Counted from the stretch's first letter, positions 1 to 7,700 are shown. The stretch: DNA of 64,000 bases from Alsobacter sp045348435 (GCF_045348435.1 NZ_CP157484.1:3596001-3660000), one strand, 5' to 3'. The notes: generated by a model from the sequence alone, not told the origin. Made by a program: numbers and translations.

Positions 1-1053
1 CAGCTTCTCGCGGAAGGCGTGGCGGCCGGAGTGCTTGCCCATCACCAGCGACGTCTTGGACACGCCCACCGATTCGGGAGTCATGATCTCGTAGGTCTCG
101 GTGTTCTTGAGCATCCCGTCCTGGTGGATGCCGCTTTCATGCGCGAAGGCGTTCCGGCCCACGATGGCCTTGTTGTACTGCACCGGGAACGACGTCACCG
201 CGGCGACCAGCTTGGAGGCGCGGGTGAGCATGCGGCTGTCCACGCCGCAGGCGTACGGATAGGCGTCGCTGCGCGTCTTCAGCGCCATCACGACCTCCTC
301 CAGGGCCGCGTTGCCGGCGCGCTCCCCGATGCCGTTGATGGTGCACTCGATCTGCCGCGCCCCTCCCTGCACGCCGGCCAGCGTGTTGGCCACCGCCATG
401 CCGAGGTCATTGTGGCAATGCACCGAGAAGACCGCCTTGTCGGCGTTCGGCACGCGGGCGCGGACGGTCCGGAACAGGGCCGCATACTCCTCGGGCGTGG
501 TGTAGCCCACCGTGTCGGGGATGTTGATCGTGGTCGCGCCGGCCCGGATGGCGGCCTCCACGCAGCGGCAGAGGAAGTCGATCTCGGTGCGCGTGCCGTC
601 CTCGGCCGACCACTCGACGTCGTCCACCCAGTTCCGGGCGCGGGTGACCGACGCCGTCACCATCTCCAGGACCCGCTCGGGCTCCATCTGGAGCTTGTAC
701 TTCATGTGCACAGGCGAGGTGGAGATGAAGGTGTGGATCCGAGGCTTAACGGCGTGCTTCACGGCCTCGCCGGCGCGGTCGACGTCCTTCTGGCCGGCGC
801 GTGCGAGCCCCGCCACAGTGGCGCGCTTCACGCGCTTGGCGATCTCGCTCACGGCTTCGAAGTCGCCGTTCGAGGCGATCGGAAATCCCGCCTCGATGAT
901 GTCGACGCCCATGTCGTCGAGCAGCACGGCCACCTGCAGCTTCTCCTCCAGCGTCATGGAGGCGCCGGGCGATTGCTCGCCGTCGCGCAGAGTGGTGTCG
1001 AAGATCAGGACGCGATCCTGGGTGGCGTCGCCGGCGGTCTGGGGCGCAGTCAT
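1..1053 (-). CDS. leuA: 2-isopropylmalate synthase (3' end outside window)
   Basis: Condenses acetyl-CoA with 2-oxoisovalerate, the first committed step of leucine synthesis. The 351 visible residues begin at an ATG preceded by an AAGGAA ribosome site and cover the HMGL-like TIM barrel. Metal and substrate motifs are visible: DTTLRDGEQ at residues 19-27 (R23, D24) and HCHND at 212-216 (H212 and H214 as metal ligands). The C-terminal leucine-binding regulatory domain lies beyond the window edge, so feedback inhibition cannot be judged. The gene follows a 248-base leader holding a Leu-rich peptide and a stem-loop, which suggests attenuation by leucine supply. Homocitrate and citramalate synthases are related, but the N-terminal motifs and the leucine leader favour LeuA. 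Confidence 0.96.
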   Translation of the reverse strand, partial: MTAPQTAGDATQDRVLIFDTTLRDGEQSPGASMTLEEKLQVAVLLDDMGVDIIEAGFPIASNGDFEAVSEIAKRVKRATVAGLARAGQKDVDRAGEAVKHAVKPRIHTFISTSPVHMKYKLQMEPERVLEMVTASVTRARNWVDDVEWSAEDGTRTEIDFLCRCVEAAIRAGATTINIPDTVGYTTPEEYAALFRTVRARVPNADKAVFSVHCHNDLGMAVANTLAGVQGGARQIECTINGIGERAGNAALEEVVMALKTRSDAYPYACGVDSRMLTRASKLVAAVTSFPVQYNKAIVGRNAFAHESGIHQDGMLKNTETYEIMTPESVGVSKTSLVMGKHSGRHAFREKL

Positions 1054-1130
1054 GGGGTGTTCCTTCTCGTGGCTTGCGCCCGCCGCTCATGGGCGAAACA
1101 GGGCGCCGTTCGTGTTCGGCTTCCGGCTGT

Positions 1131-1173
1131 CCCCTGAGCGCCAAGGCGCGTGCGCCCGGCCGGCCCTCAGGGG
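1131..1173 (-). promoter_or_regulatory. Stem-loop overlapping the leuA leader stop codon
   Basis: On the minus strand CCCCTGAG (1173-1166) is perfectly complementary to CTCAGGGG (1138-1131). The left arm contains the TGA of the leader peptide, and the loop holds further self-complementary GC runs. No U-tract follows, so this is not a classical intrinsic terminator. A ribosome at the leader stop would open the stem, whereas one stalled on the Leu codons just upstream would leave it free. A role as an attenuation or coupling structure is inferred. Confidence 0.55.
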
Positions 1174-1301
1174 CGGCTAAGGAGAAGAAGCCCGGAAAGG
1201 AGCAGCGAAGCCGACGCGCGCGCAGCCGTCGGACGGACCGAAGCGGTCTCCGTCTGCAGGCGGCGATAGGTGGCGGATCGAGCCACGGCGTCCTCGTTCA
1301 T
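1167..1301 (-). CDS. leuL: leuA leader peptide (44 aa, Leu-rich)
   Basis: A 44-codon frame from ATG to TGA lies 113 bases upstream of leuA. Residues 33-41 read LLLSGLLLL: seven leucines in nine codons, just before the end. This is the arrangement of leucine-responsive leader peptides, in which ribosome stalling at Leu codons controls the downstream gene. The predicted transcription start (about 1321) leaves a short untranslated stretch before the ATG. The Shine-Dalgarno sequence is weak, so the exact start is uncertain, but the Leu run and stop codon are unambiguous. Confidence 0.78.
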   Translation of the reverse strand: MNEDAVARSATYRRLQTETASVRPTAARASASLLLSGLLLLSRP

Positions 1302-1327
1302 CGCAGCGACACGCCGCGAGCGCACGT

Positions 1328-1356
1328 TCATAACCGATCCAGCCCGCTCTAGGCAA
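1328..1356 (-). promoter_or_regulatory. Predicted sigma70-type promoter of the leuA leader
   Basis: A -35 box TTGCCT (1356-1351) and a -10 box TTATGA (1333-1328) are separated by 17 bases. The start would fall near 1321, about 20 bases before the leader peptide ATG. The 1054-1388 interval holds this promoter, the leader peptide and the stem-loop, and I see no other gene in it. Confidence 0.5.
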
Positions 1357-1388
1357 GCTGGCCTTCTCGCAGTTCGACGTCGCCGCCG

Positions 1389-1847
1389 CTATTGAGCGAA
1401 GCCCAGGACCGGCTCCGCTTGAACCGTCGAGGGCTGGACCCCGTTCATCGCGGCGAAGAGATCGAGGATATCTTCGGCTGACCGGTCATATGGAACAATG
1501 GCGCGGCTGAAGCCCCGCTCCAGAAACGCCAGTCGATTCTCGATGGATTTGTAGACCATCGCAAATCGCCAGCCGTCACGAAGCAACCGCGGCGCCGGGC
1601 GGGCCTCGATCAGCCGCAGGTCGAAATGGCGGGGATCTTTGGCGATGCGGTGAAGCATCCTGCGCACTGCGCCTTCGGGACCTTCGATCTGCTGGCAGAA
1701 CCAATGGGGCGTGCATAGCAGGAATGTGTCCACGCCGAAAATGGCGTTGTTGCGCATCGCCTCGACCGAAATGTCGTTGAAGGCTTGAGCCGACCCGTCC
1801 TCTCGCACCGGAAGAACGTGGCTGCTCACGTAGAGCGCTCGGAACAT
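1389..1847 (-). CDS. BLUF-domain blue-light photoreceptor (stand-alone)
   Basis: A 152-residue protein made almost entirely of one BLUF domain, the FAD-binding blue-light sensor. Signature residues align with AppA: Tyr6 (in LYVSS), Asn34 (in MRNNA), Gln52 (in WFCQQIEG) and Trp93 (in DGW). DPRH at 71-74 matches the conserved DxRH segment. Tyr and Gln are the pair needed for the photocycle, so it is probably light-active. There is no fused EAL, GGDEF or HTH domain, so the output must go through a partner or the short C-terminal tail (about 40 residues). The fold starts at once after Met1, which fixes the start. No neighbouring gene gives away the partner. Confidence 0.87.
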   Translation of the reverse strand: MFRALYVSSHVLPVREDGSAQAFNDISVEAMRNNAIFGVDTFLLCTPHWFCQQIEGPEGAVRRMLHRIAKDPRHFDLRLIEARPAPRLLRDGWRFAMVYKSIENRLAFLERGFSRAIVPYDRSAEDILDLFAAMNGVQPSTVQAEPVLGFAQ

Positions 1848-1855
1848 GCCCGTAC

Positions 1856-1884
1856 CCCATAAAAATCATGCAGGAGGCTAACAA
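1856..1884 (-). promoter_or_regulatory. Predicted promoter of the BLUF gene, possibly leaderless
   Basis: TTGTTA (1884-1879) and TATGGG (1861-1856) are spaced 17 bases apart. The -10 box ends only 8 bases before the BLUF start codon, so a start of transcription at the usual distance would give a leaderless or nearly leaderless mRNA. The surrounding stretch is AT-richer than its neighbourhood. Confidence 0.4.
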
Positions 1885-1981
1885 TTCTCGGATCGATTCG
1901 CACCGCCTTCTCCGGGGCCCTTGCGTGCCGGCTGCAGGCCTAGGACCGCGGTTCCAGGAGGGACCGCCGGTATGTTCCAGG

Positions 1982-2011
1982 TTGACGGGTCGGCGCGACT
2001 CTCGACACTAC
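1982..2011 (+). promoter_or_regulatory. Possible promoter of the lipoprotein gene
   Basis: TTGACG (1982-1987) is followed after 18 bases by CACTAC (2006-2011), upstream of the gene at 2037. The -35 box equals that of the ilvB leader promoter. The -10 box is weak. Confidence 0.35.
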
Positions 2012-2036
2012 GGTCTTCCGACCTGGAGTCTCTGCG

Positions 2037-2396
2037 ATGATCCGCCGCTTCGCCACCGCCGTTCTCTGCGCGTCCCTGTCGGCCTGCAACGCCGCCCAGG
2101 CGCCGGGGCCGGCAGCCTCGAGCGCTCCGACGGCGTCGGCCTACGCCAATCTCCCGGCCGGCGTCTCGCCGCCGGGCTTCCGACTGCCGGATGGCGCAGG
2201 ATGCGCGGGCGCGGTGGCCCGCTACACGGCCATCATGGACAACGACCTGAACTCCGGCCACACGAGCCAGTCCGTCTACGACCGGATCAAGGGCGAAATC
2301 GCCCAGGCTTCGGCGGCCTGCTCGGCAGGACGGGAGGCCGAAGCCGAAGGCCTGATCCGAGCCAGCAAGGCCCGGCACGGCTACCCGCAGGGGTGA
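2037..2396 (+). CDS. Small predicted lipoprotein, unknown function
   Basis: A 119-residue protein with a short N-terminal signal and a lipobox (LSAC, Cys17), so it should be lipid-anchored in the envelope. Residues 18-40 are a Pro/Ala/Ser-rich linker. The C-terminal part is a compact, mostly helical region with two cysteines (in GAGCAG and AACSAG) that may form a disulfide, and it ends in SKARHGYP. Comparable small lipoproteins occur in Rhizobiales, but I know no function. A GGAG ribosome site precedes the ATG. The gene converges on the Nudix gene with a gap of 4 bases. Confidence 0.75.
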   Translation: MIRRFATAVLCASLSACNAAQAPGPAASSAPTASAYANLPAGVSPPGFRLPDGAGCAGAVARYTAIMDNDLNSGHTSQSVYDRIKGEIAQASAACSAGREAEAEGLIRASKARHGYPQG

Positions 2397-2400
2397 CGGC

Positions 2401-3132
2401 TCAGGCCTCGCCCAGCGCCTGTCGCAGATAGGCGCAGACGAAGGGCGGCATGGCGGCTTCGTCGAGGTCGCCCGTCCCGCGCACGATGCGGATGTCCGAC
2501 AACTCCGGGTCCTTCTGGCGCGACAGCTCCGCCAGGATGCGCTGGCGCAGCGGCTCCGCCGCTTCCCGCGCCTGCACCAGCCGCATGAGCGCGATCCGCT
2601 GTCCATGCGTGACCACGGACCAGTCATCCGCGAAGGCGACATCGGCCGCGGTGAGGCCGGTCTCCTCCTCCAGCTCCCGTGCGACGCTGCCGGAGAGGTC
2701 GACGGCGTCGCCCACCACGTCGCTCAGGTCAGGGGTCCCGGCCGGGAAGTAGACCTTACCGGAATTGGCGGTATGCGGCCCCATCACCCCCAGCAGATAG
2801 GCGCCGTCGGAGGAGCGCAAAGCCGCCATCGCAAAGGCGTTGCGGATGGTCCGGTCGGGAAACCCGAAGTCGCGCCAGGCGATGAACCGCGAGAAGCCGG
2901 TTTCCAGATAGGAGGCGCGGAACACGTCGCCCTCGACGCCCCCGCTATGCAGCACCAGCACGCGGCCGTCGAAGAGCGCGGGATTGCGGCTTGCGAGCTC
3001 GGCCCAGTGGGCGTCGATGCGTTCGCGCTCGCCCTCCGCCCACGCCCAGGGGCGCTGCACGAGCCGGCACTCGACGGCGGCGACCCGGGCGATGACCGGC
3101 GCGGCGCAAAGGTCTCCCGTCGGCGCATTCAC
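2401..3132 (-). CDS. Nudix hydrolase family protein
   Basis: A 243-residue protein with a central Nudix fold. RELEEETGL at 152-160 is the catalytic REx2EExGU core of the Nudix box, and YFPAG at 128-132 lies before it. The upstream half of the box is degenerate: no Gly and Glu stand at the canonical spacing, so the substrate may be unusual or activity reduced. The GTG start overlaps the stop of the upstream phzF-like gene (GTGA, 4 bases), indicating translational coupling. It is the last gene of the minus-strand run pdxY, EEP protein, PhzF protein, Nudix. Substrate unknown. Confidence 0.8.
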   Translation of the reverse strand: MNAPTGDLCAAPVIARVAAVECRLVQRPWAWAEGERERIDAHWAELASRNPALFDGRVLVLHSGGVEGDVFRASYLETGFSRFIAWRDFGFPDRTIRNAFAMAALRSSDGAYLLGVMGPHTANSGKVYFPAGTPDLSDVVGDAVDLSGSVARELEEETGLTAADVAFADDWSVVTHGQRIALMRLVQAREAAEPLRQRILAELSRQKDPELSDIRIVRGTGDLDEAAMPPFVCAYLRQALGEA

Positions 3133-4034
3133 AGCCGCAGCGCTCCTTCGGAGATCACGATGGCGCTGCCGCCGATCGTCGCCCGCGTCAGCCGGCCGCC
3201 TTCCACCGACAGCCCAAGCGTGATCTGGGAGGGCCGGCCCATCTCGTAGCCTTGTTCGATCACCATGGAATGCTCCCCGTCCACCGGCCGGTCGAACCGC
3301 ATCACGACGCCCGCGAAGGCCGCCACGGCGGAGCCCGTCGCGGGATCCTCCATGACGCCCATGTCGGGCGCGAACATGCGGGCGTGGTAGGCGCTCCCCG
3401 CTTGGGTGGTCTCCCGGGTGTACACGAAGGCGTTGGGGTGGTCGGCTGGCCGCATCCCCTCCTCCCACCGCGTGAGATCGGGCTTGGCCCGCGCCACCGC
3501 CTCCCGGCTGGCCAGCGGCGCGAAGGTGAAGCCGTTGCCGGCCGAGAAGACCGAGCAGCGGTGCGAGCCGAAGCCGATGTCGGACGCCTGGAGCGACAAG
3601 GCCGCGGCGACCGCCTGGTCCGGCGCCGGCGCTCCGATTTCCTCAGGCAGGCGCGGCAGCGTGAAGGTCGCCTCCCCGCAGCCCTCGTGCTTCACCTCGA
3701 CGACGCAGGGCACGAGCCCGACCTTCTCCTCCAGGCCGAAGCCCAGGACGCCATGGCCCGCCCCATGGTCCAGGCCGCCCAGCAGCACCGCCGTTCCCAC
3801 CGTCGGATGTCCGGCGAAAGGCAGCTCCCGGCCGGGCGTGAAGATGCGCAGCCGCGCGCGCTGCCGGGGATCCTCCGGCGGCAGGACGAACACGGTTTCT
3901 GACAGGTTGAACTCCCTGGCGATCCCCTGCATGGCCATGTCGGTGAGACCTTGCGCGTCGAGGACCACCGCGAGGGGATTGCCCGCCATCGCGATCTCGG
4001 TGAACACATCCAGCGTGAAGAAGCGACGGCGCAT
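3129..4034 (-). CDS. PhzF-family isomerase/epimerase-like protein
   Basis: 301 residues with the typical PhzF N-terminus: a TLDVFTE start, GNPLAVV, NLSETVF with the putative catalytic Glu46, and PFAGHPTVGTA. The second half repeats the diaminopimelate-epimerase-like fold and includes the DPATGSAVAAF motif. Members isomerise small acidic or amino-acid-like molecules; PhzF itself acts in phenazine synthesis, but no phenazine genes are present, so the substrate here is unknown. It lies 12 bases downstream of the EEP-family gene and overlaps the Nudix gene, consistent with one operon. Confidence 0.9.
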   Translation of the reverse strand: MRRRFFTLDVFTEIAMAGNPLAVVLDAQGLTDMAMQGIAREFNLSETVFVLPPEDPRQRARLRIFTPGRELPFAGHPTVGTAVLLGGLDHGAGHGVLGFGLEEKVGLVPCVVEVKHEGCGEATFTLPRLPEEIGAPAPDQAVAAALSLQASDIGFGSHRCSVFSAGNGFTFAPLASREAVARAKPDLTRWEEGMRPADHPNAFVYTRETTQAGSAYHARMFAPDMGVMEDPATGSAVAAFAGVVMRFDRPVDGEHSMVIEQGYEMGRPSQITLGLSVEGGRLTRATIGGSAIVISEGALRL

Positions 4035-4046
4035 GGCGACCTCCGT

Positions 4047-5168
4047 TCAGGGAGCCGAGGAAGGGGCGGGCAAATCGATCTCCACGACCAACAGACAATG
4101 GTCGCTGGCCTTGGGCCGATCCCAACCGACACGGGGATAGCGGTCCCCCTTGAGGGCGAGCGACGGGATGGACCGGTCCGGATCGCGCGGGTCGAGCGGC
4201 GTGCGGTAGGGAAGGCCGCGGCGGACGATGGTAACGGCCGCGCCGCGCGCCGCCAACGCCGGAGACAACAGGACGTAGTCGAGCTGGACATGCTCTTCGC
4301 GGATCCGCTGCTCGGTTTCCGACCAGGCCCGGTGGAAGTGCGTCCAACGCTCATGGACCGGCAGGTCGGCGACGGGATTGACCCCGAAGCCCTCGACGAG
4401 GCCGTCCAGCCCCGAGGGAATGCGCGCGGTCACGGATCCGCCCGGGCCGATGATCTCGCGGTAGTCGTTGAGATCCCCCGCCACGATCCAGTGCGCCTCG
4501 CGCCAGCGCTCGCCGAAGCGGCGGCGGACCAGCGCGCGCACGGCCTGGGCTTCGGCGCGGCGCAGCGGCATGGTCGCCGCGCGGCCGTCATCCTTGCCGT
4601 TGTTCATCGACTTGAGATGGCAGACGAACAGCGTCAGCGGCGCTCCGTCCACCTGGAGGTCGACCATCAGGCAGTCCCGGTTGAACACGCGGTCGTCCGC
4701 CCTGATGCCGAAGGCCGCGATCTCTGGCCCGTAGACGCCGAACTCCCCGAACGTCGCCTCCCGATGGGAGGTGACCTTGACCTGGTCGGCCGCAAGCAGG
4801 CTGCGCCTCGCCGCGAAGGCCACGTCGATCCCGCGGCGGTCGTTTCCCTCCACGAGCTTGAAGTGGCCGTAGCGGATGTCCGACATGCGGTGGACGTAGT
4901 TGGCGAAGAACGCCTCCAGCACGCGCAGGCTGTCGACTTCCTGGAGGCAGATCAGGTCGGCCCGGGACTCCGCGATCGCCAGCGCGGTCATCTGGCGCTT
5001 GTCGTCCTCGAGCGTGAGGCCGACGGAGCGCTCGGCCGTCTCGCGCTCGATCGGCCGTGCGAACTCGGCGAGCGACATGGCCGCCGTGACGTCGCCCCGC
5101 TGCGCCTCCGCGAAGCGCCAGCGCGACGAAAGGTTCTCGATGTTGAAGGTGGCGACGCGAAGCTTCAT
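4047..5168 (-). CDS. Endonuclease/exonuclease/phosphatase family protein
   Basis: 373 residues with the motifs of the EEP metal-dependent phosphodiesterase superfamily: FNIENL (Asn9), LQEVD (Glu77 as metal ligand), CHLKS, AGDLND with the Asp/Asn pair, and a C-terminal ASDHCLLV with the catalytic His. There is no signal peptide or transmembrane segment, so it is probably cytoplasmic. The superfamily covers DNA repair nucleases, sphingomyelinases and inositol phosphatases, and nothing here selects one. It lies 65 bases downstream of pdxY. Confidence 0.86.
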   Translation of the reverse strand: MKLRVATFNIENLSSRWRFAEAQRGDVTAAMSLAEFARPIERETAERSVGLTLEDDKRQMTALAIAESRADLICLQEVDSLRVLEAFFANYVHRMSDIRYGHFKLVEGNDRRGIDVAFAARRSLLAADQVKVTSHREATFGEFGVYGPEIAAFGIRADDRVFNRDCLMVDLQVDGAPLTLFVCHLKSMNNGKDDGRAATMPLRRAEAQAVRALVRRRFGERWREAHWIVAGDLNDYREIIGPGGSVTARIPSGLDGLVEGFGVNPVADLPVHERWTHFHRAWSETEQRIREEHVQLDYVLLSPALAARGAAVTIVRRGLPYRTPLDPRDPDRSIPSLALKGDRYPRVGWDRPKASDHCLLVVEIDLPAPSSAP

Positions 5169-5233
5169 GCCCCTTCATCCCACCCCGGGGCACGCGGTGG
5201 CAAGGCTGGCGGGCGCAGCGCCGGGTGCAGGGA

Positions 5234-6082
5234 TCAAACGCGCTCCACCGGGAAGCGGTGCGTCGGCGAGACGAACTCGTCCTGCGCCGCGACGGTCAGG
5301 ATCTCGCGCGAACCCGCCTCCTCGGTCCGCTTGAGCAGGCCGTAGACGGAGGCCGCCGCCTCGCCCAGCGCATGCGCGGCCGATCGGCTTTTCAGCCAGT
5401 GCACGTAGAACAGCGCCGCAATCGCGTCGCCCGCTCCATTGACGCTGACGCCGAGCCGAGGCGTGCGCACCCGGTGCGTTCCCTCCGCGTCCGAGGCGAG
5501 GAGATCGATGGCGTCCCCGGGCGTCTCCTCCGACAGGAGCGAAGTCACCAGCACCACCTTGGGGCCGAGGCGATGCGCCGCCTCCAGCGCGGCCTTCGCC
5601 TCCGCGAGGGTCCCGCAGCGGCGCTCCGCCAGGAGCTCCAGTTCGAACTGGTTGGGCGTGATCACGTCGGCCGCCGGGACCGCCTGCTCGCGCATGAACT
5701 CCGGGATCCCGGGACGCACGAAGACGCCTCGGCCCACATCGCCGATCACCGGGTCGCAGCAATAGGTCGCCTGCGGGTTCGCCTGCCTCACCCGCGCCAC
5801 GGCGGACAGGATGGCGTGGCCGATGTCCGCCGAACCCATATAGCCGGACAGCACGCCGTCGCATGAGCCGAGCACGCCCCGCTGGGCGATGCCGTCGACG
5901 ATCTCCTCGATCATCGGGCCGTCGAAGACCCGGCCCGTCCAGTGGCCGTATCCGGTGTGGTTCGAGAACTGCACCGTGTGGATCGGCCACACGTCGCAAC
6001 CCAGCCGCTGCATGGGGAAGACGGCCGAGGCGTTGCCCACATGGCCATAGGCGACATGGGACTGGATGGATAGGATGTTCAT
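5234..6082 (-). CDS. pdxY: Pyridoxal kinase
   Basis: Phosphorylates pyridoxal to pyridoxal 5'-phosphate in the B6 salvage pathway. The 282-residue protein starts MNILSIQSHVAYGHVGN, the typical PdxY/PdxK opening, and carries the ribokinase-family active-site motif NGAGD (GAGD at 216-219). The ATG at 6082 fits family length; upstream in-frame codons do not look coding. It is probably the first gene of the minus-strand run with the EEP, PhzF and Nudix genes. PdxY rather than PdxK is chosen from overall resemblance, and the exact substrate range is not visible. Confidence 0.93.
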   Translation of the reverse strand: MNILSIQSHVAYGHVGNASAVFPMQRLGCDVWPIHTVQFSNHTGYGHWTGRVFDGPMIEEIVDGIAQRGVLGSCDGVLSGYMGSADIGHAILSAVARVRQANPQATYCCDPVIGDVGRGVFVRPGIPEFMREQAVPAADVITPNQFELELLAERRCGTLAEAKAALEAAHRLGPKVVLVTSLLSEETPGDAIDLLASDAEGTHRVRTPRLGVSVNGAGDAIAALFYVHWLKSRSAAHALGEAAASVYGLLKRTEEAGSREILTVAAQDEFVSPTHRFPVERV

Positions 6083-6167
6083 ACCCTGAACATCGCCGCC
6101 GGCGCCTGTCACGACAAATGAAAACCCGTGATGGCGGGGATCGATCCGCGTGAAACCACATGCGAAA

Positions 6168-6190
6168 GCGGCCGGGATCGACCCGGCCGC
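6168..6190 (-). terminator. Stem-loop after the repeat-protein gene
   Basis: A perfect 9-bp stem (GCGGCCGGG / CCCGGCCGC) with a 5-base loop lies 20 bases beyond the stop of the gene ending at 6210. On the minus strand it is followed by TTTCGC, a short T-run. Likely intrinsic terminator. Confidence 0.5.
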
Positions 6191-6209
6191 CGCATTCAAC
6201 GTCCGAGTG

Positions 6210-7130
6210 TCACTGCGCCGTCGAGCCGGAGCCTTGCGGCTTCATGCTCTGCGACCCGCCCGAGCCCTGCATGCCCATGGAACCGCTCGCCTTGCCGCTC
6301 GTCCCGGATATGGAGCCGGAGGTCGACGACCGGGAGTTCACGGACGCGCCGCCCTGCTGGCGGACCGATCCGGTCTCGACGTTGCGCGAGCGCTCGCGCG
6401 TGGCCGAGGCCTCGCCGCGGGTCGTGCTGCGCTCCGCCGAGAAGCGGGCCTCGCCCCGCTGCACCCGGCTGCTGCGCACAGAGACGCTGGCCGACGGCTC
6501 GCTGTCATAGCGATGCACGGTCCGGCTGCGGCGCGTCACCGACACGGACGGCTCGTCCTCGTAGCTGCGGACGATGTGCCGCTTGCGCTTGATGGTGATC
6601 GACGGCTCCTCGACATAGTGGCGCCGATGCTTGCTGTGGATCACGACCTTGCGGGACGGCTCGTGAATGCGGTGGACGACCTTCTTGCGCCGCACCACGG
6701 TCGTGCTCGGCTCATCCTCGTAGCGCGTGACGGAGCGATGCCGGACGGAGACGCTGGGTCCCTCCGAGATGCGGCTGCGCGTCCGGATCGAGACCCCGCT
6801 GTCCTCGCGGGTCCGTGAGCCGACCGTCGTGCGTCCTTCGACGCGCGTGCTGGAGCGCTCCGCGCGGGCCGAGCCTCCGGTCGTCTCCGAGCGCGACGTG
6901 GCCGCAGCCCCGGACGACTCCGACTTGGCGCTCTGGGCCGTCGCGCCCCGCTCGCCGCGGCTCTGGCCGCCGGCTTTCTGGCGCTGCAGGCTGGAGCCCG
7001 AATCGGACCCCGCGCTCATGGACGAACCGCCGGACGTATTGGATCCGGCCGAGCCGGCGGAGGGGCTGGTTTGCGCCAACGCCGTCGTGCTGATCAGCGC
7101 GAGGGCGAGGCCGAGACTGGCGATTTTCAT
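6210..7130 (-). CDS. Secreted basic repeat protein, Ser/Arg-rich, unknown function
   Basis: 306 residues starting with a clear signal peptide (MKIASLGLALALISTTALAQ, cleavage after ALA). The mature N-terminus is Ser/Gly-rich. Residues 124-213 form about six imperfect repeats of 16-18 residues, each starting with (E/G)PS and continuing with alternating Val/Ile/Thr and Arg/Lys/His, then RY and a Glu-rich end; Pro recurs at 125, 141, 158, 176, 194 and 212. A Ser/Gly/Gln-rich tail follows. The alternating pattern would suit short beta strands with one basic face, which could bind nucleic acid, peptidoglycan or anionic polymer. GGAG precedes the ATG. No named family was recognised; the next gene upstream is the DUF1236 protein. 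Confidence 0.75.
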   Translation of the reverse strand: MKIASLGLALALISTTALAQTSPSAGSAGSNTSGGSSMSAGSDSGSSLQRQKAGGQSRGERGATAQSAKSESSGAAATSRSETTGGSARAERSSTRVEGRTTVGSRTREDSGVSIRTRSRISEGPSVSVRHRSVTRYEDEPSTTVVRRKKVVHRIHEPSRKVVIHSKHRRHYVEEPSITIKRKRHIVRSYEDEPSVSVTRRSRTVHRYDSEPSASVSVRSSRVQRGEARFSAERSTTRGEASATRERSRNVETGSVRQQGGASVNSRSSTSGSISGTSGKASGSMGMQGSGGSQSMKPQGSGSTAQ

Positions 7131-7208
7131 TGCATACTCCGTTCTGAGGGACGGGAGGCTCTGGCCCGGCGATCCCGGCAGGCCGTCACCGTCCGCGGTT
7201 GCGGGACA

Positions 7209-7233
7209 GGCGCGGCGCCCTTGGCGCCGCGCC
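7209..7233 (-). terminator. Strong stem-loop between DUF1236 and repeat-protein genes
   Basis: A perfect 11-bp stem (GGCGCGGCGCC / GGCGCCGCGCC) with a 3-base loop lies 22 bases past the DUF1236 stop. No T-run follows on either strand, so it may act as an mRNA 3' end stabiliser or a weak terminator. Confidence 0.4.
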
Positions 7234-7254
7234 GGCTTGAAGCTTCAGTCCGGA

Positions 7255-7668
7255 TCAGTCGATGACCTGGACGATGCGGCGGGTCTGCGGGTCGACCAGC
7301 ACGGTGCGGTCATTGACCACCGAGTAGCGGTAGGTGGTCTTCACGCCGGCGCTCGCCGGAACCTCGTAGATCTGCACGTTCCGCGGCAGGCTCTCGCCGA
7401 CGACGACCTTCTCCTGGACGCGCACGGAAGGATGGTGCTCCTTCACGACATATTCCTTGAACCGGGTCTCGTCCGGGCCGGCGAGCCCGCCGACGATGGC
7501 GCCCGTGGCCCCGCCCACGACGGCTCCGACCGGGCCGCCGACGACGGCTCCGCCCACCGCGCCCGCAGTCGCGCCTGCGGCTGCGCCGCCGGAGGACTGG
7601 GCCTGAGCGGCGATCGGCATGGCGATCAGCGCCGCCAGGGCGGCGCACGAAAGAAGCTTCGTATTCAT
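7255..7668 (-). CDS. DUF1236 protein with glycine-zipper segment
   Basis: A 137-residue secreted protein. A signal peptide (about residues 1-23, ending AQAQ) is followed by a glycine-zipper stretch, AGAVGGAVVGGPVGAVVGG and onward, at about residues 34-62, which could insert into or pack against a membrane. The C-terminal DUF1236-like domain carries YRYSVVNDRTVLVDPQTRRIVQVI, typical of Rhizobiales envelope proteins of unknown role. AGGAG precedes the ATG. The gene sits behind an EcfG-type promoter, implying induction in the general stress response. Confidence 0.85.
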   Translation of the reverse strand: MNTKLLSCAALAALIAMPIAAQAQSSGGAAAGATAGAVGGAVVGGPVGAVVGGATGAIVGGLAGPDETRFKEYVVKEHHPSVRVQEKVVVGESLPRNVQIYEVPASAGVKTTYRYSVVNDRTVLVDPQTRRIVQVID

Positions 7669-7700
7669 GGCGTCTTCTCCTCGATCGCCCCCGCCCTCAC

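Noticed and set aside
1074..1352. Plus-strand frame across the leuA leader region
   Set aside because: No ribosome site or family similarity; the minus strand carries the Leu-rich leader, stem-loop and promoter.
7150..7175. GGATC-N17-CGTC as an EcfG promoter for the repeat-protein gene
   Set aside because: One mismatch in each box; too weak to call beside the clean match upstream of the DUF1236 gene.
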